Assembly (NCBI GenBank): GCA_021732565.1
Contig: JAKFUT010000102.1
Coordinates: forward strand, 1 to 38,604
DNA: 38,604 nt
Direction of reading: 5' to 3'
DNA from: Candidatus Obscuribacterales bacterium
Lineage (GTDB): Bacteria > Cyanobacteriota > Vampirovibrionia > Obscuribacterales > Obscuribacteraceae
Made by a program: the position numbers and the translations under genes. The notes below the pieces were generated by a model, which saw only the letters and a program-made list of their open reading frames with translations, was not told the DNA's origin and ran no database searches. Shown one piece after another: positions 1-8,582 of the stretch. The first letter of the stretch is position 1, and the number at the start of each line of letters is the position of its first letter.

Positions 1-1
1 G

Positions 2-775
2 CTCGGTGAAGTGAAACCATACATCGACGTAGACTTAGCTAAACCGGGTGTGCCGCGGAAGCCGCTAAGAGAAGAGGAGCCGGCAAAGGAGGGCGAAGTC
101 GCCGCATTACGCAAACCGCGGGCTACACCGTCATTCGAATATGTTTATACCAAACAAAATGGCGACAAGGAATCGGAACTTCTGCAAAGTGTGCGCTTTG
201 ATCGTAAGGGGGCGGGAACGCCAGAGTTGGTTCTCACCACTGTAGACAACAGAACCATTCACGTTAGTGCTGATGGAAGCGCTCGAGAGAAGGACGAATT
301 TGGCCGCATGTTGTCGTCCAAAGACGCTAACGGACAGTCCATCTTTTACGATTGGAAGCCTGATCTGGCCGTTCCGTCAAGAATAACAATGGAAGGGCCT
401 TCAACTGGCAAGAACGTGGTGTATGAACACGATGACGATAAAACGTACGTGATACAGAACAAGGACGGACTGACGGAACCTTCTAGCTGGTCTGTGAATC
501 CATTTGCGTTTACCGGTGTTGCAGGCATAGGAGTTAGCTTTCCTCTGGGAAAGAAAGTAGAACTTGATTTTATTGGTGCCGACGGTACCTTATGTTTGCG
601 AAAGAAGGATGAGGCCAATTTGCTAAAAGAGTCGCAAATGCAGTTCAACCCTGATGGGACCTTAACCATGGACACGTTCAAGAGGTACTTCTTCAGCGGA
701 ACTGTCTACGATTCTAATCGAGTGAATTACGGGCGCGGTGGCGAGTCAGAGAAAAAGTTAACTTCAGCTAAGTGA
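2..775 (+). CDS. C-terminal part of RHS/YD-repeat-like protein (5' partial)
   Basis: The frame is open from the first bases of the window, so the gene probably begins upstream; a GTG at 11 has no ribosome-binding site in view. The visible ~257 residues are polar and rich in short beta-hairpin units. One unit, DEFGRMLSSKDANGQ followed by YDW, resembles the RHS/YD consensus (YDxxGR...DANG...YxYD), and DGS/DGT turns recur through the segment. No toxin domain, membrane segment or catalytic motif is visible after the repeats; the protein ends in a charged, Lys-rich tail. RHS-like proteins are usually large surface or secreted proteins, but with the N-terminus missing the function is open. The 512-aa protein at 24749-26287 has a comparable DGT-rich tail, so both may belong to a local family of secreted beta-repeat proteins. 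Confidence 0.6.
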   Translation, partial: LGEVKPYIDVDLAKPGVPRKPLREEEPAKEGEVAALRKPRATPSFEYVYTKQNGDKESELLQSVRFDRKGAGTPELVLTTVDNRTIHVSADGSAREKDEFGRMLSSKDANGQSIFYDWKPDLAVPSRITMEGPSTGKNVVYEHDDDKTYVIQNKDGLTEPSSWSVNPFAFTGVAGIGVSFPLGKKVELDFIGADGTLCLRKKDEANLLKESQMQFNPDGTLTMDTFKRYFFSGTVYDSNRVNYGRGGESEKKLTSAK

Positions 776-1373
776 TCATCTCCATCGAGCCACACCGAAC
801 AATACCGAACAACAGCAACCAATAGGACTTCGGATACCACACAGAACACGGGAGAAAATATGGAAGAATCAGTAGTAAACGACTTTCCTCTACCTTGTGG
901 TGTGCATGGCCACGCACGCTGCGGGCACATGTTTGCTATCTGAACAGGCTGGACGAATTTATGCCACTCGAAATGAAGCGCCAGGTAGTTCGATGATTCT
1001 CGAAATGTGTAAAGAAGCCGCCGATGAAGCCTGACGGCGGGACGCAAAAGTCTGGCCGAAGAATGGTCAACTTAGAGAAACATGCAAAAACGGAACGAAG
1101 CAGTATTACTTCAAAGAAGTACGCTGGCGGTGGATGTTTCTGTAATGTCTGGAAAGATTGACCAAAACAGGTAAAAGAGCAGCGCTTCTACAAACCGTGC
1201 GAAAAGTCTTCTCTTACAAAGTCCTTATTGTAAACACAATGTGGATTCGGTCGGAGCTGAAAACATCCAACCACCTGAAGCACGCAGACTTCTTTGCCCG
1301 GAGGGATTCATGGTTCTAAAGTAAAGTGCGGCGTTCAGATGTTATGATGCAGCCGCTGCTGGTTAGGGGATCT
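776..1373. other. Gap of about 600 bases with remnants of a small gene
   Basis: There is no convincing long gene here. An ATG at 860 has a good Shine-Dalgarno (GGGAG) but the frame stops after 27 residues (ending CGHMFAI). In a different frame, 906-1034 encodes 42 residues that look protein-like (for example AGRIYATRNEAPGSS) but have no ribosome-binding site. This pattern suggests a frameshifted small gene, but it is not proven. A four-codon ORF sits just before the downstream TPR gene (ATG at about 1311, preceded by GGAGG) and could be a leader peptide or chance. Confidence 0.35.
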
Positions 1374-2786
1374 ATGAAGGCTCGATGTCAAGCTTTGTGG
1401 GCGGGGAGCTTTCTGTGTCTGGTTAGCCAGCTCTCGTTTTTTCCGGCCTTTTCAGCTCCGGAATCAAAACCGCTTTCACTTGATGGCTGCAATGCAGCTG
1501 TGCGAACAACACCGAATAGTGCAGATGCCTATTACGATCGTGCTGTGTGTTACATGCGTATGGGCAACGACGTCAAGGCTCTGGAAGACTACTCTCGTTG
1601 CCTTGCTCTCAGTCCCGGGAAAGCAAGCGCATACAGCAATCGCGCCAATTTATTTTTCAGAGAGGGAAAATTGACCGCAGCTTTGCGCGATTATGATAAA
1701 GCAATTGAGCTATCTTCGAACAGGGCCAGCTATTACTACAATCGGGGCTGCTTACACGCCAGTGCCGTGCACTTCGACAATGCTCTTTCTGATTTCAGCC
1801 GTTGCATTGAATTGGAACCGGGAAGCATTATGGCCCTGAAGGCTCGGGCCGAAGTTTATATGAAAAGCAACGACAATTTAAGAGCCGTAGCCGACTACAC
1901 AAAATGTCTTTCGCTGTTACCAGCTGATCCGGAGATAGCAACCCGGCGGGGAACCGCGCTGTACGAACTCAACCGTTACGCTGAGGCGAAAGCCGATTTT
2001 GATCGTGCCGTGGCTCTGGTTCCAAGCTACGGGTTTGCCTATGCCGCTCGCGCCTGTGTCTTTTACAAGCTAAAGGACCTGCCGGCAGCGACTGCAGATT
2101 ATAGTCGAGCGATTGATTGCGGCGTGGTATCGGAAGATGTTCTCTCTAATAGAGCCAGGGTCTTTTATGAGCAAGGACGGTATGACGACGCTCTTGTGGA
2201 TATAGATAGGATTGTGAGCGGCAATCCCTCCAGTGGCAGAGGGTTTCATCAGCGCGCCTGTGTGCATTTGGCCCTGGGCAACCTGGAGCAAGCTTTGCAG
2301 GACAGCACCCGCGCGCTTAGCTTGAAAGCTGATAATCGTTCTGCTCGTTGGAATCGCGCGGCAATATACATACTTTTGAAGAACTATTCAAGAGCATTGG
2401 ACGATATGAACGAAGTCATCCGCCTGAGACCTGATGCAATGTCTTATAACAACAGAGCTGACATACTCTTCCATCTGGGCAGGTTTGAACAGTCTATAAA
2501 TGATTGTAATTTTGCTCTCAGCCTTGAACCCGATTGTGATGAGGCGCTGGTAACTCGCGCCGAGGCGTTGGAGGGTTCAGGAGAGTACCGGAAGGCTCTA
2601 TGCGACCTCAACCGGTTCCTGACAAAACACCCGCGATTTGCGGCAGGATTTGCTACACGTAGCCGCATCCATGACCGCATGGGAAAGAGCGACCTGGCCC
2701 GCGCAGATATAACGGAGGCACAGCGATTGGGATATGTTGCCACCAGAATTGATACTGCTCCGTTATCGCCTGTGATGGTCCCCTAA
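1374..2786 (+). CDS. Secreted protein of twelve tetratricopeptide repeats
   Basis: The 470-residue product starts with a signal peptide (MKARCQ, then a hydrophobic stretch, cleavage likely after AFSA) and is then almost entirely TPR. I count twelve 34-residue units, each recognisable by the pattern x-A/S-x-x-x-N/x-R-A, as in ASAYSNRA, ASYYYNRG, SEDVLSNRA and NRSARWNRA. TPR arrays are superhelical protein-binding scaffolds; no enzymatic domain is present, so it probably acts as an exported or periplasmic adaptor. The frame is open from a GTG at 1326, but ATG 1374 is preferred: it has AGGGGA a few bases upstream and begins a classical signal peptide. The partner is unknown. The next gene is 185 bases away with no obvious terminator between, so co-transcription is possible. 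Confidence 0.85.
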   Translation: MKARCQALWAGSFLCLVSQLSFFPAFSAPESKPLSLDGCNAAVRTTPNSADAYYDRAVCYMRMGNDVKALEDYSRCLALSPGKASAYSNRANLFFREGKLTAALRDYDKAIELSSNRASYYYNRGCLHASAVHFDNALSDFSRCIELEPGSIMALKARAEVYMKSNDNLRAVADYTKCLSLLPADPEIATRRGTALYELNRYAEAKADFDRAVALVPSYGFAYAARACVFYKLKDLPAATADYSRAIDCGVVSEDVLSNRARVFYEQGRYDDALVDIDRIVSGNPSSGRGFHQRACVHLALGNLEQALQDSTRALSLKADNRSARWNRAAIYILLKNYSRALDDMNEVIRLRPDAMSYNNRADILFHLGRFEQSINDCNFALSLEPDCDEALVTRAEALEGSGEYRKALCDLNRFLTKHPRFAAGFATRSRIHDRMGKSDLARADITEAQRLGYVATRIDTAPLSPVMVP

Positions 2787-2971
2787 GGCTGTTTCAATAC
2801 CGCCGCTTGGACAGGTGAATCGACTGCTGATAATATTTGACTGGTTGAAGTATTGCCAAAACTCAACCCAAATCGGGAAAAAGCGGCTAGACTCACATTA
2901 AGATTGGTCCATAGTCGCAAGAAAGTTCCAAATCGTGGCACGAATAATGTGGGTGGGAATGGGAGTCGCTA

Positions 2972-4201
2972 ATGCAGGCAGATACCAAGCAGATACGGAT
3001 AGGCGACCTGCTGATTAAAGCATGTATTGTCCAACAGCACGAACTTGCCGAGGCGATGGATATTGCATCATCGCTCGGGTTGCCGATTGGCAAAGTTATG
3101 GTGATGTCAGGATATCTAGATCAAGGTGTTCTTCAAGCAGCAATACAGGTGCAGACGCTGCTGCGAGATAACCTTGTACAACCGGAGACCGCTTTGAAAG
3201 CGCTTCAGTTAGTCAAGGAGCAGAAGGTTGCTCTTCCTGATGCCCTTCGGCAGCTTGGCTGGACTCCGAAAGAACCACTGGTGGAAACCAAATTAGGAGA
3301 CTTGCTGGTAGCGGCGGGCCTGGTAAAGAAGGAAGATCTCAGTGAGTGCCTGGATACTTCTCGTGAAACTGGCTTACCTCTGGGGCGGGTACTCTTTAAT
3401 ACCGGAAAAGTCAGTGATACCACGCTCTGGTCTGCGCTGAATGCCCAGGTAATGATTCGCGACAAAAAGATCTCGAAAGATCAGGCGGTAAAGGCGTTAC
3501 GTGCCGCTTATGAGCGCCAGCAAAATTTTGAATCTCTATTGAATGACGAGGGGGTAATTAAGCAGCCTCATCAAAAACGGATCAAGCTCGGTGAGTTGTT
3601 GGTGCTGGCAGGCTTCCTCTCGCAAGAAATTTTGATGACCGCGCTGGAAGTGGGACTCCTGGAAGAGAAACCGCTGGGCCAGGTGTTGGTTACCCGACAG
3701 ATAATCACCAGACAAGTGCTTGATAATGCTTTGCAGATTCAAGAGATGATGGAAAATCATCACTTCTTGCCGGTTCAAGCAGCCGAGATTCTACGTCTGG
3801 TAATAACGCGAAACTTGCCCACTTCCCAGGCAATTGCTGAACTCGGTCTTTTAGGTGCTCGCCCGCACGAGACCATTCGCTTCGGTGAGCTACTGAAACT
3901 TTCAGGGCTGGTTACTGAAGATGACATTATCGAAGCGCTTCGATTGAGTGTTATTAACGGCAATCTGCTGGGTAAAATTCTCGTCGCCACCGGGCAACTA
4001 GATGAACTACTGGTGCATGCAGCCTTGCGCTGCCAGTTCCTTATTAGAGAAGGGTTCTTAAAGCAAGAGCAGGCTGTAATCGCATTGAATTATTGCCAGC
4101 GCATGCGTTGCACGTTTGACGAAGCTTTGGTTGAATTGGGCTGGAAAGCCCAGGACGCAGCGGCCCCGCACGAGCCAGCCCCTGCCTCCTCTTCTTCATA
4201 G
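2972..4201 (+). CDS. Protein of four tandem MshEN-like modules
   Basis: This 409-residue soluble protein consists of four copies of one module. The key glycine of the motif [R/K]-[I/L/F]-G-[D/E]-L-L lies at residues 11, 109, 207 and 305, an exact 98-residue period. Each copy reads G[D/E]LL...G[L/F/Y]...L...A, then LG[R/K/Q]-[V/I]-L...G, then L..A...Q, and ends with a helical half of the type QAV.AL.....F..AL.ELGW. The first half matches the MshEN fold (N-terminal domain of GspE/PilB/MshE ATPases, some of which bind c-di-GMP through RLG...G...L and LG..L...G motifs). No ATPase follows here, so it may be a free-standing sensor or scaffold. ATG 2972 is preceded by GGGAG. The tail is low-complexity Ala/Pro/Ser. 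Nucleotide binding is inference only; the first-motif Gln of canonical MshEN is not conserved. Confidence 0.8.
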   Translation: MQADTKQIRIGDLLIKACIVQQHELAEAMDIASSLGLPIGKVMVMSGYLDQGVLQAAIQVQTLLRDNLVQPETALKALQLVKEQKVALPDALRQLGWTPKEPLVETKLGDLLVAAGLVKKEDLSECLDTSRETGLPLGRVLFNTGKVSDTTLWSALNAQVMIRDKKISKDQAVKALRAAYERQQNFESLLNDEGVIKQPHQKRIKLGELLVLAGFLSQEILMTALEVGLLEEKPLGQVLVTRQIITRQVLDNALQIQEMMENHHFLPVQAAEILRLVITRNLPTSQAIAELGLLGARPHETIRFGELLKLSGLVTEDDIIEALRLSVINGNLLGKILVATGQLDELLVHAALRCQFLIREGFLKQEQAVIALNYCQRMRCTFDEALVELGWKAQDAAAPHEPAPASSSS

Positions 4202-4620
4202 GATTTTACGGCGTACCTGGACAGCCTCGGGCTAGGAGCTTGAGGCTTGCAGACGTCCGGGAATTGCGATTCACGGAGGAAGACCGAAGCAACACGGACA
4301 CCAGATGGCCCGGATGATGTCGTCATGTGCGAAAAAATATTCCACCGGTGGGATATTGTCTACTTGACCATATTGCCCCTGATGATCATTCTCGAAAAAG
4401 ATACCACCCCCGGTATCGTCAAGTACCGGTGATAGAGCTTTCGTGCCCGTTTGATCGGCGACTAAAAGGTGATATTGCTGATCTGCTTCATCCACCTGTA
4501 ATAAATCTTCCTGGTTCGTGTTGTTTCTGCTGTTCAGCACATGAGCGAAAGTGATAGGTAGACAAGTAAAACGACAACTATGCAGGGAGCTTTCGGATTC
4601 TTAGGATTTCAGGCAGATTA
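4202..4620. other. Gap of 419 bases with paired inverted repeats
   Basis: No gene is supported. Short ORFs are open on both strands (4271-4540 minus, 4327-4554 plus) but neither has a ribosome-binding site. The stretch holds a near-perfect 22-base palindrome at 4336-4357 centred on CCACCGGTGG, and a smaller hairpin GATACC/GGTATC at 4400-4417. These could be operator sites or a transcript hairpin. Confidence 0.4.
4336..4357. repeat. 22-base palindrome centred on CCACCGGTGG
   Basis: The two 11-base arms, AATATTCCACC and GGTGGGATATT, pair completely, with a single T-G wobble. There is no T-run, so a terminator role is unlikely. It lies about 280 bases upstream of the small Cys/His gene at 4621. 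A dimeric regulator site is one possibility. Confidence 0.5.
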
Positions 4621-5103
4621 ATGGGCAATCTAATTACCAATGAAAAAACTGGCGAATACCTTCAGCTAAGCAATGCTGGTACATCAGTGCTAATGTCGGT
4701 GTTGTTGCTAGCGGGTTCTGATGTTGCCGCTACTCCATGGGAACTTGATTTCGTTGCCTGGCTCGCAGACCACGATCAGAACCTGCTCGGCCTCGGGATG
4801 TCGGGCTTCGATATCAACGACATTGCCTGGACGAAATCTGATTTCATCGAACAAAAGAGATTCGTATTGAGAGTAATACACAAAGCGATGAAGCGGCATC
4901 GTTGGGAAGCTCTACCGTATGAACCGCCATTTGTGCTGGAATCGCTTACTAAGCTCAGAGACATGATCGATCATTATCAGGTGACACATGTGGGTAGTGA
5001 GAAGCCCTGGAGCATTGAATTCAAACCGGAAGAGCCTCTAAAATGTCCTGTTCATCAAATTTACGAACATGCTCTTGGTTGTTTCATTTGTCTGGATAAT
5101 TGA
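4621..5103 (+). CDS. Hypothetical protein with C-terminal CxxH/CxxC motif
   Basis: A 160-residue protein I cannot assign to a named family. It has no signal peptide and no clear membrane span (residues 20-32 are mildly hydrophobic). The middle is helical with conserved-looking aromatics (WELDFVAWLADHD, FVLRVIHKAM). The C-terminus carries C142-x2-H145 and C154-x2-C157, the spacing of a small zinc-binding knuckle; this could stabilise the fold. The start ATG 4621 has only a weak AGGCAG upstream. It stands alone between two larger plus-strand genes, with inverted repeats upstream that may regulate it. Function unknown; the zinc site is inference from spacing alone. Confidence 0.7.
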   Translation: MGNLITNEKTGEYLQLSNAGTSVLMSVLLLAGSDVAATPWELDFVAWLADHDQNLLGLGMSGFDINDIAWTKSDFIEQKRFVLRVIHKAMKRHRWEALPYEPPFVLESLTKLRDMIDHYQVTHVGSEKPWSIEFKPEEPLKCPVHQIYEHALGCFICLDN

Positions 5104-5276
5104 ATCGGGAATAACACGAGCGGAAAGTGGTAGAGAGAGCGCCTCTGCCTCGCTGGCCATTGCATAAATGTTCCAGCGCCGTGGAATGATCAAGTGTGGC
5201 TTCTTCGTCGCCGTATTGGTCGTTTCGTGCCCACATTCAACTAGCTTGATTATACGCGGGACTTTCTTGAATCCCC

Positions 5277-8200
5277 ATGTTAACTTCTGATGCTTTACCT
5301 GAAGGGTTCGATTTTGTGTCTCCTTTGGGTGAAGGCTCTACCTCTGTCGTATTCAAGGCGTTGCACAAGACCAGTGATCGTCTGGTAGCCATTAAGATCT
5401 ACACTGGTGCCCACAATAATGTCTCGCTGGAAAGATTCCGGAGGGAAGCTCAAATTCTTGCGGGGCTTGATCATCCTGCCATCCAGAAGGTATTGCGTTT
5501 TGGTTTAATGGAGGAAAGCACTCCATTCATCGTGAACGAGTTACTGGAGGGATACACTCTGGCGTCTCTCCTGGACCGAGTGAAAAAGCTTACCTCTGTT
5601 CAGTTTCGCGAGATCTTTCCACCGCTATGCGATGCTCTCATCTATATGCATTCGAAAGGCATTGCACACAGAGACATCAAGCCATCTAACATTTTTCTAT
5701 GTGAATACGATGGTATTTTGACACCCAGGTTTATGGATTTTGGCCTCGCCAAGGAATATTCGGCCATAAATCAGGGGCTCACCCAAACAGGGCAGCTTCT
5801 AGGAACGCCGCTGTATATGAGTCCTGAGCAATGTAGTGGCAGTGCGGTTGGCACGCAGTCAGATATATTCTCTCTTGGTTGTGTGATGTATGAGTGTTTG
5901 ACTGGTGAGTCACCCTGGAGTGGTGAGAACGGTTTGGAGCTAATGTCTAGAAAACTGAGCACGGCGCCAAATGACCTTTGCTCTTATCCGAAATTACCCA
6001 AACGGCTGTCAGCACTCGTAATGAAAACCATAAGTAAGTCTCCCGAGCAGCGGCCTGATGCACTTACAGTACGAAGGGCACTGGAGGAAAGAGCAGAATG
6101 GGAAAGTGCAGATCAAGGGCGCCAGGAACGAACTAATCTAAGAACGGTTATCCTTGCTGCTGTTGCGATTGTGCTTTTGCCTTTGGTGATCAGTGTCTCG
6201 TTTCTTGCCACACGTGCACTGACTCCCAAGCTGGTAATTGTCTCTGATGGGAGCCGATTGAATGAGTTGGTGCTGATTGATAAGAGGCTCTATTTAGCAA
6301 GAGGCATGAACCAGGAACTATTGAAGGGGGCGGTCATCCAAGCCGAAGGTGAAGCCCTGGCGCTTCTTTCAAGAATTGATTGCGCGGCGGGAAGCCAACC
6401 GGCGACTGCGCCCGCTAGAAGCCTTCTCTTTAACGTATACAGAAAGCTGGCTGATATGGAACTACTGAAATATAGGCTCTTTAATGAGCCTATAAACAAT
6501 CATTTGACTGGTGCCTTTTGGCAAACAGCGCTGAACATTGCCAAAACGTCCGATGGCAAGTTCTTCCCCCAGGCTGGTCTGGCAGAAAGGGGCCTCGGTG
6601 AATGGTCTGAGGCGAACGGAAGGCCAACCGACGCTGAGCGGCATTACCGCCATGCACTGGAATTGTATCCGCCAATCAGTCAACACGGAGAAAAGCACCT
6701 CACGCTTTTCCACGATGAACAACTTGACACCAACCGCCTTGTCTTTAAGATCGGCAGCTGTGAGGTGGCGCGCAATGACCGCCTGGGAATCTCAACAATT
6801 GAACGAGCCTGGAAACACCATTATGGACCGCATAATCAGGATTCATGCGCGGCTATCGTTGGAATGGCACAGTTCTACAAGAGATGCGGGCGGTTGGACG
6901 AATACGAAAAGACGATGTCATTGTTGGAAAAACAGGCCAGAGAAAGTATTCCTGATCACCGGTTCGTGTCATTTCTCTCGATGGCGAGTGCTTGTCGTAA
7001 CGCTGGTGACTTTCGGCGCTCTGAAAAAGAGTGCGTGTCAGCCATGGATATGATTAATGAGTCTTACATGTCTACCGAGTATCTTGTCGGACTCTGCAGC
7101 TGCGCAATTTTCGTGATGAAACCTGGTAGTCCGGACTGGAACAGGGCTGCAGAACTTGATTTGACGAGGCTTGAACTGGCAGCAGATTGGCTCGGTATTA
7201 AAACCAGAGCAAAGGAATTTCTTGTAAAGTTAACTTCGGTATCGCAAACTAGAGAGATAAGGCAGTCGCTACTCTTCATTCATAGTGAATTGGCCCTGGC
7301 TTTCACAAAAGCTGAGGGACCGCATTCAGCTGCAGCACGTAGCAATGCCTTAGTAGCTCTAAGGTTATGGCAATCGGCTGATATTCAGCATGCTCGCTGT
7401 GTCGGATCAGCTGCGCGAATATTGCGAGTCTTCTCAGCCGAGGGCGATGTCCAGCATTCGAAGTTGCTGGCCGATTCGTTGTGTACACTTGCACCACCAT
7501 TGCGGTGCGAAGTGTACGGGCTTCTTGGAATAGCTCAGTTCGAAGGTAAGGATCTGCATGCGATAAGTACGCTCAGGCAAGCCCTTAGATTATGTCCCTC
7601 TGCCCATGCTTCTACCAGAGCGATGGCGCCGCAGTGTCTGGACTCATTGATTAAAGTAGAGATCGCCGCCGGGCTTTTTGAGGAGGCCAAGAAGGATGCA
7701 CAAGAGTTTGACTCCTTGCCAGACTGCGATAACTCAGCAGCAGACACTCTGATCGTGCTAGGAGGTGCAGCTGCGGATCTAGGGAAGTTCTCGCTTGCCG
7801 ATCGTTATTTCAATGAAGCCTATCAGATAAGTTCTGCGGCACCGAACCCGGTGAGCTCATCTAAGCGACCGCCATCGACCGACTCAATAGCTACCAAAGA
7901 TTCTTTTTGCGGTAGTTCACCAGGTGCTATGGAGAGAAGGAAGAGGCAACGCACGATTGCCGATAGCCGAGTCGAAAGAAGTACTCGGCACATCCAACCC
8001 GCAGTTTCGCAGTCGTCGACTGGCAATTCAAGTGAATTCGCGACCTCTGTGAGGCGGCAACGGTTGGACTGGTGCCGCCGATTCATAGCACAGACCCGGC
8101 GCTTACAGGTCCACATGGGGCATGGACCGCACATTACTTCTGAAGCCGAGTTCAATACTATCTTAGGCCTGGTGAAGGAGTACAATGACTTACCGTCTTT

Positions 8201-8582
8201 GTTTCCTTCGTTCCCGGGAAGGCTCATAGGAAAAGAAATATTCGCACCGCTATTGGCCGATGAAGTAATTTGCGCTGGAACTAGCTATTATCAAAGACAC
8301 CGGTATTTGGAAGTCCTGAGCCTTCTCGAAAAAGCGTTGCAAATGGATTTTATTCCACGCAGCGATCGCAAGGCTCGCATCGTCGTAATTATAGCTGCCG
8401 CATATTGGCGGCTGGGAAAATTTGATCAATCCAAGTTATGGTTCAGCAAGATTGAAGGTGATACGGGCGAAAGCGGAGAGGCTCTACGGGCTGAGCTTAC
8501 CGAGGAAGGCCGCAAACCTGATGCGGTCTTTGCCCGCGAGATGTTGAACATTCTTACAAGCCGACCAGCATCGAAACCTTAG
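5277..8582 (+). CDS. Membrane-anchored Ser/Thr protein kinase with helical-repeat sensor region
   Basis: An 1101-residue Hanks-type kinase. The kinase domain spans about residues 11-270: glycine loop GEGSTSV (18-24), ATP-binding K40 in VAIKIY, catalytic loop HRDIKPSN with D133, metal-binding DFG 154-156, and GTPLYMSPEQ before the P+1 region. All catalytic residues are present, so it should be active. One transmembrane helix lies at about 289-312. The remaining ~790 residues are mostly TPR-like helices, with a basic Ser/Arg-rich linker at roughly 854-928 that looks unstructured. The topology (cytosolic kinase, one helix, extracytoplasmic repeats) suggests a receptor that senses or assembles proteins outside the membrane. 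No Shine-Dalgarno is evident before ATG 5277. Its 3' end overlaps the convergent oxidoreductase gene by 29 bases, an unusual tail-to-tail overlap. Confidence 0.9.
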   Translation: MLTSDALPEGFDFVSPLGEGSTSVVFKALHKTSDRLVAIKIYTGAHNNVSLERFRREAQILAGLDHPAIQKVLRFGLMEESTPFIVNELLEGYTLASLLDRVKKLTSVQFREIFPPLCDALIYMHSKGIAHRDIKPSNIFLCEYDGILTPRFMDFGLAKEYSAINQGLTQTGQLLGTPLYMSPEQCSGSAVGTQSDIFSLGCVMYECLTGESPWSGENGLELMSRKLSTAPNDLCSYPKLPKRLSALVMKTISKSPEQRPDALTVRRALEERAEWESADQGRQERTNLRTVILAAVAIVLLPLVISVSFLATRALTPKLVIVSDGSRLNELVLIDKRLYLARGMNQELLKGAVIQAEGEALALLSRIDCAAGSQPATAPARSLLFNVYRKLADMELLKYRLFNEPINNHLTGAFWQTALNIAKTSDGKFFPQAGLAERGLGEWSEANGRPTDAERHYRHALELYPPISQHGEKHLTLFHDEQLDTNRLVFKIGSCEVARNDRLGISTIERAWKHHYGPHNQDSCAAIVGMAQFYKRCGRLDEYEKTMSLLEKQARESIPDHRFVSFLSMASACRNAGDFRRSEKECVSAMDMINESYMSTEYLVGLCSCAIFVMKPGSPDWNRAAELDLTRLELAADWLGIKTRAKEFLVKLTSVSQTREIRQSLLFIHSELALAFTKAEGPHSAAARSNALVALRLWQSADIQHARCVGSAARILRVFSAEGDVQHSKLLADSLCTLAPPLRCEVYGLLGIAQFEGKDLHAISTLRQALRLCPSAHASTRAMAPQCLDSLIKVEIAAGLFEEAKKDAQEFDSLPDCDNSAADTLIVLGGAAADLGKFSLADRYFNEAYQISSAAPNPVSSSKRPPSTDSIATKDSFCGSSPGAMERRKRQRTIADSRVERSTRHIQPAVSQSSTGNSSEFATSVRRQRLDWCRRFIAQTRRLQVHMGHGPHITSEAEFNTILGLVKEYNDLPSLFPSFPGRLIGKEIFAPLLADEVICAGTSYYQRHRYLEVLSLLEKALQMDFIPRSDRKARIVVIIAAAYWRLGKFDQSKLWFSKIEGDTGESGEALRAELTEEGRKPDAVFAREMLNILTSRPASKP

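Noticed and set aside
985..1075. GEMM-I (c-di-GMP) riboswitch-like core GGGACGCAAAAG after a CCGCC/GGCGG stem
   Set aside because: The 5' GCAAACC strand and the 3' receptor/GGGGTTACC half are absent, and it overlaps protein-like reading frames. Probably chance.
4271..4540. Minus-strand ORF of 89 residues
   Set aside because: GTG start without a ribosome-binding site, both strands open here, and the palindromes lie inside it.
7823..8227. Minus-strand ORF of 134 residues within the receptor kinase
   Set aside because: It is a shadow of the kinase linker; the sense frame continues without interruption and alternative sense frames contain stops, so no frameshift either.
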